Assembly (NCBI GenBank): GCA_013423325.1 | Contig: BLJB01000429.1 | Span: 1 to 58,504, forward strand | Source of the DNA: Usnea hakonensis | Lineage: Eukaryota > Ascomycota > Lecanoromycetes > Lecanorales > Parmeliaceae | Length of the DNA: 58,504 nt | Reading direction: 5' to 3' | Shown: in pieces, positions 45,848 to 56,032 of the stretch | How positions within the stretch are numbered: the stretch's first letter is position 1 | Layout: every line of letters starts with the position of its first letter | Made by a program: the position numbers and the translations under genes | The notes under the pieces: model-generated | Database searches by the model: none | What the model saw: only the letters and a program-made list of their open reading frames with translations | Told to the model about the DNA's origin: nothing

Positions 45848-46921
45848 ATGGCACCGGCCCCGATTATGGACAACGCTTCGGACTTCGTTCCTGTTCAACC
45901 AAAGTTAGCAGGCAGCTCTTCACCCCCTCGAACGTTGCTCCTTTCCCCTCCATCCCTTTCTTCCCACCCAGAGAAATTGAATAAGATTCTCGCTGCCCAC
46001 AATCGAAGCGCCACGGACATCCAGATGCTCGATCGTCTGTCTTTATCCCTCGTCTCTCTTCCCGAAGCTACCTATGATTTGATCCTTTTACTCGCAGACG
46101 CAGACGATACACGAAGAGAGTCGAAGAAGCTACTCGACCGTGACGTCCTATCGCGCATCGTCCGCTCATTGAAGCCTGGCGGGAATTTACAGAGCCAGGA
46201 CGGACAATTTGGCGCAGACGACGCAGAGGAAAGGAGAGAGGCCGTACTCGCGGGATTATCGGTGGAGGGGAACCTCTTGGTGAAGCCCGACCACACAGCT
46301 ACACAATCTGTACCTCTTCGTCTAGGCAAGAATAAGAGCAACAGTGAAACAGCTACAACGAGTCCAGCAGGGACAGGCGCTGTCTCTTTGAATTTGACGG
46401 GGAATCGAAAGAACGGGCCTCCAACGTCAAACCAGCCAGCAGGCGTAGGCTACGTCGATCTCGTTGATGATTTCGGGATGCCGGATGCTGATGATGACGA
46501 TCTAATCGATGAGGATACTTTACTAGACGAGGAAGATTTGAAGAGACCTGTCGTCCAACGTAAGTCTTCGGTACACGTCTATCCACTTCTCGTCTACCTC
46601 TGCTAAAACAACATGCAAGCACCCGAATGTCGACCTAAAGCTGGCAAACGTCGGCGCGCTTGCAAAGACTGCACATGTGGCCTAGCGCAGCGTCTCGAAG
46701 CTGAAGACCAAGCGAAGCGCTCGCATGCCGACCAAACCCTAGCGAAACTAAAAAGCGACGAATTGGCAGAGGTAGATTTCACAGTGCAGGGGAAAGTAGG
46801 AAGTTGTGGCAATTGTGCGTTGGGGGACGCATTTAGGTGTGATGGTTGTCCCTATGTCGGTCTACCCGCGTTCAAGCCTGGGGAAGAGGTTAGATTGCTC
46901 AACGATGAAGTTCAACTGTGA
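45848..46921 (+). CDS. DRE2: Cytosolic Fe-S cluster assembly factor Dre2 (anamorsin)
   Basis: Exons 45848-46559 and 46620-46921 give 337 residues. The N-terminal 150 residues form a methyltransferase-like fold without cofactor motif (TLLLSPPSLSSHPEKLNKIL, LPEATYDLILLLAD). A disordered acidic linker follows (VDLVDDFGMPDADDDDLIDE). The C-terminal domain carries both cluster sites: PECRPKAGKRRRACKDCTCG for [2Fe-2S] and GSCGNCALGDAFRCDGCPYV for [4Fe-4S] (twin CxxC, seven residues between), then GLPAFKPGEEVRLL. Dre2 with Tah18 supplies electrons to the cytosolic Fe-S pathway. The splice at 46559/46620 restores the proline before PECR. It is the last intact gene before the RIP-mutated block, whose first element starts 181 bp after the stop codon. 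Confidence 0.96.
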
Positions 46922-47102
46922 TCAGCTTCATTGGCTGAATATAAATCCGTAATTGATCTCGTGCAAATAGAGTAGACCTACGTACTCTAATTTTTCGTAA
47001 AGGTCACTTCTGTGAAATTGTCGCATATTTCAGACGCTATGACCCTACAACCATTGGCTCGGTTTTCATCCTTCCTAGCCTATAAATACGTTTACTGTCA
47101 TA

Positions 47103-47475
47103 CAGTAAAACCCCTTTAGAGCGTTATTGTTTATAGCGATAACCTCCTTACAGCGATATCTTTTTCAAGACTATACTTTTTTCTATACAAATAGCGATAA
47201 ACCTTCTGATTACGATATCGTTAGATTTTACCTAGAATATCGCTATATCGAGAGGTAACTACATACCTAATTTAGGCTTAGAGGTACTTATAGTCTAGAA
47301 AAAAGGTCGTTTTACTAGGTCTAATACGAATACGAGGATAAGATACAGAAGTTTTTAGCTAGAAAGCGGGTATTTTATACTTTCGGGAGTCTTAGCGCTA
47401 TTTGTTATAACGATAACCTCTATACAGCGATATTTAATTTCGCACCAACCATATCGCTATAACCAGGTTTTACTG
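47103..47475. mobile_element. Pogo/Fot1-like MITE with TA target-site duplication
   Basis: Inverted ends CAGTAAAACC (47103-47112) and GGTTTTACTG (47466-47475) are flanked by TA on both sides (47101-47102 and 47476-47477), as for pogo/Tc1-mariner insertions. The 373 bp between has no coding potential. A 30-nt subterminal motif appears near each end in the same orientation (47131-47160 and 47405-47434, about four mismatches), plus shorter agcgata units in both orientations. Interior CA/TG is scarce, so it too seems RIP-mutated. It needs a transposase supplied elsewhere. The nearest superfamily (Pogo versus other Tc1-mariner) is inferred from the CAGT ends. Confidence 0.82.
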
Positions 47476-48389
47476 TAGAACCGATTCATCCTTCTTACAA
47501 GTTACAAGTCACTAAATTTGACTATTTCATGTTGCGAGAGAAATTAGTATATATAAAGAGCTAAGAGCCAAGACGCTACTAATTGTATATAGAGCTAATT
47601 AAAAAGTCGGATACGCTTCCTATTTGAGACTCTTAGCGCTAAATAAGTATAGTAAAAAAAGATATCGTAACTATTAAAAACCCTCTCTAATTAAATAATT
47701 TTTAATAAACCGAATTACTATATTCCCTACTATTATAATCCTTCTATAAATTTAATAATTATAGAGTATTATTTATATATTCTAATAATATAATAATAAT
47801 CGAAATCGATTTAGTATAAGTAGTTATATAATTTTTTAAAAAAATCGTTATAGAGTATAATTATAATTACTTTTTTAGCGCCTTAGTAAAAATCTATTAT
47901 TTATTTTCTAGTCGCGTTTTTTATATTATATATTATTATACTACTCTATTACTAAACTATATATATTATATTCGCTATCGAAAACCCTAGAAGCCGAGTT
48001 ATTTAGTATATAAAGTAGTATTATTATCTTTCTACTTATTTTCTAGCCTTACTAATATCTCTAGAATACCTCTAGGCGAAACTCTTATTAATAATAATAG
48101 AGGTAAAAGACCCGCTACCTCTATATCGAATTATATAGAGAGGCTAAAGAAGTCTTAAATAGACTTATAATTATTCTTATAAGTATTCTCCTTATAAGTA
48201 TTCTTCTCCTAAACCTCCTCTTAAACCTTTTTAGATCTAATTATTCTAGACGCGTCTAATTTTCTACTACTAAATAAATTTGACTCTATATTACTCTTAA
48301 TATAAATACTACTATTTTTATAGATTAGTAATATTTTAGACTATACTTTAAAATATACTTTAGAGCCCGAAGATAACTAATAGAAATAA

Positions 48390-49073
48390 ATAATACTCGA
48401 TAATAAAAACGCGTTTAACCGCTTTATTAAATTATCTTCTTTAGACTTATTTCGCTCTAGTCCTTATATACGCCCTTATTTAGAGGCGTATATTATATAC
48501 TATATATATTTAGAAGAGCCTAAATATTACTATTTAGATCTAATAGATTAAATCTATAATAAATATAGTATAGTATTATTTAAAGACGAGAAGTCTAAAT
48601 AGTACTATAATAAAGGGAGGACCGAAATTAGTAGCCTTAAAACTAATATTTATAAAGACGATAATAATAATTTTAGTAATAATAAATAAATTTATTAATA
48701 TAAATAAATAGGCCCTTAATAATATTCTCTACTCTATAAATCCTATTATTAATTATTTTACTAAAGACTATAAGGACTATCGCGAATATAGTATTTAATA
48801 TAATAATACTATATCTATAACCTTATAGTAGATAATAATTAATTATCGAATAGATCCTTTTATCTATAGAGTATAGGATATAATTTCGACTTATATATCT
48901 ACCCTAGTATCTCCTAAAGATAAAAAAAGTATATTCGACTAGATCTATATTATAGATAAAAGTATTTAGAATTAGATAATAATATAATATAACTCTTTTA
49001 GTAGTATTTTTATCTTATTAACTATACTAGGTATAGCTTTTATAAGGCTACGAAGAAGTCTCTATATTATAAG
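48390..49073 (+). pseudogene. Helitron Rep/helicase gene, RIP-mutated N-terminal part
   Basis: Plus-strand translation gives HFLEEP-like and YYNKGRTEISSL (48603 onward, where intact Helitrons have a CCNKG-type zinc-associated segment), then further N-terminal Helitron-like sequence up to the gypsy insertion. Many TAA/TAG codons stand where Gln or Trp codons would be, as RIP produces. The start is not defined. The frame at 48603 is the same as the frame at 56319 once the gypsy element plus one 5-bp duplication (6954 bp, a multiple of three) is removed. Confidence 0.75.
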
Positions 49074-49078
49074 ATCGC
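49074..49078. repeat. Target-site duplication, left copy (ATCGC)
   Basis: Identical to 56028-56032 on the other side of the LTR element; 5 bp is the size expected for Ty3/gypsy integration. Confidence 0.9.
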
Positions 49079-49262
49079 TATTAGGACTATAACTAGACAT
49101 ATGTTAATAGTAGTATATAACGAGGATTTAATTAATAAGGAGGTAAAATCTATATATAGATATAAAAAAGATATGTAGATAAAGAGATACTAAGGCGCTA
49201 AACCCGAATAGAAAGAAGATTATATATCTCCTTTAGCCTTATAAATAGTTATACTCGTAATA
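49079..49262 (-). repeat. Long terminal repeat (3' LTR of the gypsy element)
   Basis: 184 bp, same length as the partner at 55844-56027. By eye the two differ at 15 positions, every one a transition and none an indel, the pattern of RIP rather than ordinary decay. Confidence 0.93.
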
Positions 49263-49266
49263 TTAT

Positions 49267-49277
49267 CCCCCCCTCTT
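49267..49277 (-). other. Polypurine tract of the gypsy element
   Basis: On the minus strand AAGAGGGGGGG lies four bases before the 3' LTR, where plus-strand DNA synthesis is primed. A G-run surviving inside such AT-rich sequence is notable. Confidence 0.7.
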
Positions 49278-51639
49278 AGAAGATATATCTATATATCTTA
49301 AAAAATAATATTTATTATATATATAATATTATACCTTTCTAGAGCTTTCTATATAAAGCGATTTAGTTATAAATTAGTAAAATAGTTAATAAAAAAGGTA
49401 TTTTAATATAAAATAATAATTTAATATTCGATTTAGAAATAAAGAGGGAATTATTAAATAAAGGCCTTCTATTAACTAAATACTATTAAGCCGAATTAAG
49501 TCGAACCTAACTTTAATTATAGAGCCTTATTTATAAACTTTCTTTAAAGAAATAGAGTTAAATATTAGAAAATAATTTTAATATAAGCTACTATTAATAA
49601 TAGTAATACTTTAAGAGTAATACTAGTAGTATTAAAAAATATTTAGATATATATTAATAATAGAAGTATACGTAATAGATCCTATTTAATATAGATATTA
49701 AGAAGTTAGAGTCTTTAGTAGCTTTTTTTCGAACCGTAATTTACTAAAAAGAATCTATATAATTCGAATCTATAAAAATAGTCGAATAGTATAATATTTA
49801 ATATATTACTAAATCGAAACTACTTTAATAGGGCTAAGTTTTATATTAACGAGTAGTCTTTAAATATTATTTATAGAACTTTTTAATAATCTTTTTAATA
49901 TTATTAAACTCTTTCTTATTTATATAATATTACTTATTATCCCTTAATATATTTATCTATTTAACTTTATATTATAGATAGCTATAGTAGTAGTAAGAGC
50001 CTAATATATTATTAATATTCTACTCGTTATCCTTTAGTAGGACCTTCGACTTTAGCGGAGATCTCTACTATTCTAGAAAAGAGTTATTAAGGTACTTCTA
50101 AAAATATTATAAATAGAATATATTATAGATCCGCTATATATAAGGGAGATCTAGATAGTAAGTAGTATTAACTTACTAGATAATCTTATAGGGATCTAGT
50201 TATTTATCCTTTAGATTCTTATAGGGCCTTATTATATTAATATATTTAAAAGATAATTAAACTTTATTATTAATATTAAATAAGACTTCTTTATAATATT
50301 TATTCGCTTATCTTTCTATTATAATTTAGAAGGCCTCTAAATATTTTTTATTATATTCTAGAATCTCTTCTATTCTCTTAATAATATTTTTAATTTTTAA
50401 GGCTTATAATCTTTCTCTTATAGTTTTATAATCTATTATATTAGAATTAAAGCTTATATAGGGGTTAAATTCTTTATTTATAAAAAAAGGAGTAAGAGAG
50501 ATAGATAAGATTATATTACTATTATTAGTAAACTCTACTATAGGGACCTATTTAGTCTAATTATTTTATATATAATTATAAAAGATATAGAGGCTTTTTT
50601 TAATATTCTAATTTACTCTTTTAATCTATCTATCTATCTAAAGGTAGTAAGTAGTTAAAAGATTAGCTTAAATTTTAAATCTTTTATATAGACTTTTTTA
50701 TAAGATAGATATAAACTATAATTCTTTATTAAATATAATAGAGCTTAAAAGTTTATAGAGGCGATAAAGATTCTATAATAGAATCTAGATTAATAACTTA
50801 ATTAAAGTACTATTATTATTTTAAAAGTATAGTATATAATATCTCTTCTTTATAAGGTAGTAGATAAGGGTATATATAATATTAAAACTTTCTAAAAGAG
50901 GGAGGTTAATAATAAAATTTATAAATATATCTTATTAACGGGCTTATAGAATTAATAGTAATATTAATAATCTATTTATTTTACTCTAAGACGATTTATT
51001 ATATTAATAGTTATAATAATTAGTAATATATTATTTAATTATTATTATATAGCTAGGCTAATAGTAATATTATTATAAAAGATCTACTATTTATCTTATT
51101 CTAAAATAATTACTCGAAGGTTAATTATAGATCTCGTTAAGTACTAAAATATATAGAGAGTCTAGAACCTATAATAGGCCTTTTTTAAAGAGAGCTCTAT
51201 TTACTATTTAATATTATTCGAGCTTAATTCTATATAATTTATAAGTATTATTAGTAACTACGTCTCTATACTTCTAATACTCGAGATTATCTTTATTAGT
51301 TTAATAAATATATTCGAATAGGCCCGCTTCCTCCTTTATAATATAAATATTAATATAATTTAATATTAGAATTATCTAATATTATTAATATAATCTCTTA
51401 TTTTTCTAATTTATAGGGTAAGCGTTTATTATTCTAATAAAGATATTCGCTTTTAAGTTACTTTTACCTATATAGAAAATTATCTAGAAATTAAACTTAA
51501 ATAGAATATTTAAATAATAAGTCTAATAATAAGTAAGCTCCTTATTTTCTATAAAGATCTTTAGGGCCTAATAATCTATAAAGACCTAAATAGATAAATT
51601 AGTATATTTAAATTTAAGGTACTAATATTTAAAATATTT

Positions 51640-52240
51640 TATAATAGCTAATAACTCTTTATTATATATATAATAGTTATATTTTATAGAGATTATTATC
51701 TTATTATAGAAAGCTATCGGATAGAGTATATTCTTATTATTATATTAGAATAGTATTCTATTAATAATAAAATTAAAAGTATTAATCTTAAATATAATCT
51801 ATCTTTTTAGATTAAAGTACTTTAGTATTAGAATATTAATAATTTACTTTTTAAGACTTTTAAAAGCTTCTAAGTAGATCTTATTTTATACGAATAGAGT
51901 ATTCTTTCTAATAAGTTATATTAAAGGCTTTACTAGCTTTAAAAACTTATAAATAAAATATTTATAAAAATTAATAAATCTAATAAACTTTTATACCTTT
52001 TTTAGATTTATAGAAGGGGGCTATTTAATAATAGCTTCTATCTTTTTAAAATCTATTTAAAGCCCTTTATCTAATATAATAATATTTAGAAAGATTATTT
52101 TTTCTATATTAAATTCGTACTTTTTAATATTTATTTATAGATCTATATTTCGAAGGCGAGAGAGTACTTTTTAAATATAGTCTTAATACTCCTTCCTTAA
52201 TTTACTATAGATAAGAATATTATTAAGATATATTTAATAA
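51640..52240 (-). pseudogene. Gypsy pol relic: reverse transcriptase and RNase H core
   Basis: Minus-strand translation with RIP reversed gives the RT active site (now YLNNILIYSK, both catalytic Asp codons changed GAT to AAT), the following EYxDYIxKVLSRLRN and KYEFN segment, then RNase H with LYPIAFYNK and YNKELLAIIKYF. Stops are almost all TAA at Gln positions. The element cannot make active enzyme. Confidence 0.85.
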
Positions 52241-54605
52241 AAATTATCTAGGAATTTTTATAATATTTTATTAATATACTACTAGAAAGAGCTTAGCCTA
52301 TTAATTAATTTAAATAGGAGGACTTTATACTTATATAATTCTAAAGCTATTATAAAAATAGTTAAATCTTTATTTTTAGAATCTATTCTAAATTTATTAA
52401 ATATTATAATAATATTTAAATAAATAAAATATTTATAGTTTATAATCTTTCTAATAACCTCCTCTATAAGAGGAAGGGGATATTAATTATATTTAATAAA
52501 AATATTTAATTTTTAATAATTTATATAGAATTATAAATTATTATTAAATTTTAATATAAAGAGGATTAATAATATATAAAAAGTTTTACTAAATATAATA
52601 AATTCTTTAGAAAGATTTTTAGTAAGATACTTTTTAACTTGCTATATTTTATATAAAAATATATAGTATACTCTACTTTATAGAGGCTTTATATTAGAAG
52701 TAAGCTTAATTTTATAATTATAGAACTAATAAGAAGAAAGCTTATTAATTTAGATATAATTAAAAATATCTTAAAAGTTCTAGTACTTAAAAGAAAGCTT
52801 TTTCTAAATTATTTTAAAATCTACTTTAGGCGCTTCTATAGTATTTACTTCTAGAGTATTTAAGCGGTCTTTCTAATTAGCTAGAATAAGGGCGTTAATA
52901 TCTTTTATAGATATAATAAATAATTATATCTCTTTAACTTTTATTTAGCGAGCGAGAAGGCTAAAGATATCTATATTTATATTATATATAATAAAGGACC
53001 TTTTTTCTATTAAGAATTATTCCCTCTAAAGGATTCTAAAAATAAATAGAATAGATAAGATTTTAATAATTCGTACTTCTAGACTAACCTTATTATTAGT
53101 AGAAAAGATTACTAAATTAGATTATATATTAAATAAGACTCTATATTAATTTATTTAAAACTTATTAAAAATAATTATATATTATTCTAAATTAATAATA
53201 AATATAGAGATAGTTAGTTCCTTATAATTATTAAATTCGAGGTTAAATAAAAATAGATAAATAATAAAAGTCTTTAATATATTATTATTATATCTATATA
53301 TATATCGAGGCTTAAAAAGAGGTATAAATAAGATTTTAAATACAATATATATAGTCGAAATTATTCTTTTATTAATAAAGTAGTATTTTATAATATTAGT
53401 ATTAATTAGAAAAGATATCTAGTACCTTTTTTTTTAGCTATATAATATACTTAATACTATAAAGGGCTTTTCGGAAAATAGGGAGAACTTAGATATAATC
53501 TAAAATAAGAGTATAAGATTATTTTTATTATTTTTAGAATAATATTCTATTTCGATAATATCTCCTATTAAGTCTTTAATAGAGGATAGTCTTTTTTCGA
53601 TCCCTTTAAATCTTTATAATAGTTCGAATTAGAAGATCTATCTATTAAGATTTTATAAATCCGAGGGTCTTATTTATATAAGTTTAAATTATAGGAGCGA
53701 GTCTAATTATCTAGATAATTATTCGCGTAATATCTAAATTTATAATATTTAAAGTAATTATCTTTAATTATATTCTTTACCCGAATAATATCGTTTAATA
53801 AAGTTTATTTTATTAGACTATATATAGGTTTAAAAGTCGTTCTTAATAGAGTAAGAGTAAATATTACTCTTTTTATATTTCTAGATTAATTTTCCTATAA
53901 TAAGATCTTATTTCGATTTTTTTATATAACTCTCTATAAGTTATCTAGCTTTACTATATACTTTTTAGCTTCTTTAAAAATAGTAAACTCGAATTATTAA
54001 TTATTTTAAAAAATCTAGAGCCGGATTACTATCTTATTATATAACTCTTTAATAAAAAGATCTTTATTATACTTTAGATAAAAAGAGAGTCTTCTAAAGT
54101 TCGAATAAAAATTAATAAACTATATAGCCTCTATTTATAATATTATAAATTATTTTTAATAGTTTCGTTTATAATTCGAGTCTTCGAATATAGTAGCGAG
54201 TTTATCTATAATATTCTAGATAATAAAAAAAGGGTTATTAGTATTAATCTTTTATTTAAAATAGATCTACTTCGTAGCCTTTTCTTTAAGATATAAAAAT
54301 ATATATTTAATATAACTTTTATTATTATTCTAATAGTTTTTATTTATTTTTAATTTAATTATTATCTTACTCTTCTAATTCTTCTAGATAGAATTTATAT
54401 TATTAATAAAGAGAGGAGGATCCGGATACTTTTAAAAGTACTTAATAGCGATTATAAAAAATAATTCTATACTATTTTAAATATTTCGAAATTATTCTAA
54501 TTTAGAATTTATAGATACGAGATTCTTTTATATATCTATTAATCGTTATATAGCGAGTTATCGCTTTATAGTCTTCTTTTTTAATAATTAGAAGATCTAA
54601 ATATC

Positions 54606-54622
54606 TATATTCCTCTCTTAAT
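54606..54622. repeat. Target-site duplication of the SINE, left copy
   Basis: tatattcctctcttaat, identical to 54871-54887. The 17-bp length fits target-primed (LINE/SINE) integration. Confidence 0.85.
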
Positions 54623-54870
54623 TAATTGATTGATTGTATTATACGCCTATACTAGCTACTTGATATGAGCTAATAAGGGTACCATTATCGCTAAGCTAGT
54701 AGAGCTAGGCGTCGAAGAAACCTAAGGGCGAACCCCTAGATAAAAANNTACTATACTCTCGAGGAGTCCTAGTATACTACCGCGTATCTTTCTTCTTCTA
54801 TACCTCGACTCTTCTAGTCCTTATATTTGTTTCCCTTAACCGCCTCGGCCCCTAAGGGCCGGTGCGGTCT
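54623..54870 (-). mobile_element. tRNA-derived SINE, not RIP-mutated
   Basis: A 248-bp insert with far higher GC and normal CA/TG content inside the gypsy relic, flanked by identical 17-bp duplications. On the minus strand it starts agaccgcaccggccctt, shows an A-box-like GGCCGAGGCGG (54840-54850) and a B-box-like GGTTCGCCC (54726-54734), and ends in (ATCA)n-type repeats next to the left duplication. These are the marks of a Pol III-transcribed SINE with a simple-repeat tail. The A-B distance (about 105 bp) is longer than in a tRNA, and two N bases lie between them, so the middle may be misassembled or contain an extra insert. It needs a partner LINE for movement. Confidence 0.8.
54747..54748. 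other. Assembly ambiguity (NN)
   Basis: Two undetermined bases inside the SINE, suggesting that repeat copies were collapsed or poorly joined there. Confidence 0.95.
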
Positions 54871-54887
54871 TATATTCCTCTCTTAAT
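54871..54887. repeat. Target-site duplication of the SINE, right copy
   Basis: Identical 17-mer to 54606-54622, next to the 5' (head) side of the SINE. Confidence 0.85.
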
Positions 54888-55843
54888 AAATCTAATTTAG
54901 TATATTTAAAAACTTTTTAGAGTTCTCTTTAGTCTACTATATAAGCTTATCTATAAAGGAGATATTCTAGAGAGTAGCTATATTATTATTTTTAGCTAGA
55001 GGTATTAATACTTTTCTAGATACTCCTTTTAATTATTATAAGTAATTAGTTAGATTAGAATAATAAGAAGTATCTTCTAAAGGTCTTAAAATATTAAATT
55101 TATCTAGGGGCGTTTTAGAGGCCTTTTAGAATATATTATAGTATATCCTATTTTTATTTTCTAATATAAGTTTATCCTTTAGAATATTATTAAGGTATTC
55201 GTCTTTATTATTAAAAAGAGGTATATTCTATAATTCTCTATATTTACTTAATCGGGTAATTAGTAGGACTATTTAGTAATTTAATAGATATTAAAAAGAT
55301 TCTAGAGAAAAGAAAAAAAAAATAATAAAGAAATAATTTTACTCTTTTAAATTTATAGTAAAAAAAGTAATTAATTATTAAGAGATAATTAACTCTTTTT
55401 TAAACTAGATATTAAAAAAGTAAAATTTTCTCCTTTTAATATATTAAATACGAGGTTTTTATATAACCGTTTATTAATTAATTTAGCTAGTTTAATATAT
55501 TTAAATATTTTAAAAGAGTATATTAAGAAAGGCGTTACTCCGCCTATAAAGTTATTATATTATTATTAAATAGTTTAATTAGCCGCGGTTATATCTTTTT
55601 AAGGCGATTTCTTCTTTATTATTAATAATATAAATTCTTTATTAATTACTTTTCTATCTAATAGTACCGTATTATTTAGATATACTAGTAATACTCCGTA
55701 TTATTTAGAATATATCTAGTATATTATTATTAGGCCGTTAATTTATAAATACCCCCTCTTAGGTTCTTTTAGCTCGTCTAAAGCCTCGAGCGGAATAGTA
55801 ATAAGATTATTAATATCGTATAATTAATAGATTAATTAAATAA

Positions 55844-56027
55844 TATTAGAACTATAACTAGATATATATTAATAGTAATATATAATAAGGATTTAATTAA
55901 TAAGGAGGTAAAATCTATATATAGATATAAGAAAGATATATAGATAGAGAGATACTAAGACGCTAAACCCGAATAGAAAGGAGATTACGTATCTCCTTTA
56001 GCCTTACAAGTAGTTATACTCGTAATA
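55844..56027 (-). repeat. Long terminal repeat (5' LTR of the gypsy element)
   Basis: 184 bp paired with 49079-49262. The primer-binding site expected inside its left edge is too mutated to assign to a tRNA. Confidence 0.93.
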
Positions 56028-56032
56028 ATCGC
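56028..56032. repeat. Target-site duplication, right copy (ATCGC)
   Basis: Matches 49074-49078 exactly. Confidence 0.9.

Larger units (their letters stand above)
49079..56027 (-). mobile_element. Ty3/gypsy LTR retrotransposon, complete but RIP-inactivated
   Basis: 6949 bp bounded by 184-bp LTRs with TATTAG..CGTAATA ends (RIP-changed forms of TG..CA-type termini) and flanked by a perfect ATCGC duplication. The minus-strand interior reads as gypsy pol with Gln codons turned to TAA: YLNNILIYSK (from YLDDILIYSK, reverse transcriptase) at 52201-52230, KYEFNIEK just downstream, and RNase H with KELLAIIKYF near 51640-51840. RT before RNase H on the minus strand fixes the orientation. A polypurine tract (49267-49277, read on -) abuts the left LTR, which is therefore the 3' LTR. 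A SINE is inserted at 54623-54870. Gag should lie toward 55,000-55,800 but I could not identify it, nor integrase with certainty. Confidence 0.93.

Noticed and set aside
263..46921. A biosynthetic gene cluster, CRISPR array or operon
   Set aside because: Genes are unrelated housekeeping functions on both strands; no spacer-repeat array was seen.
49260..49280. C-run next to the left LTR as a primer-binding site
   Set aside because: Reverse transcriptase and RNase H read on the minus strand, so this end is 3' and the run is the polypurine tract.
54623..54870. A functional tRNA gene
   Set aside because: A and B boxes are about 105 bp apart, no cloverleaf closes, and the unit has a repeat tail and target duplication.
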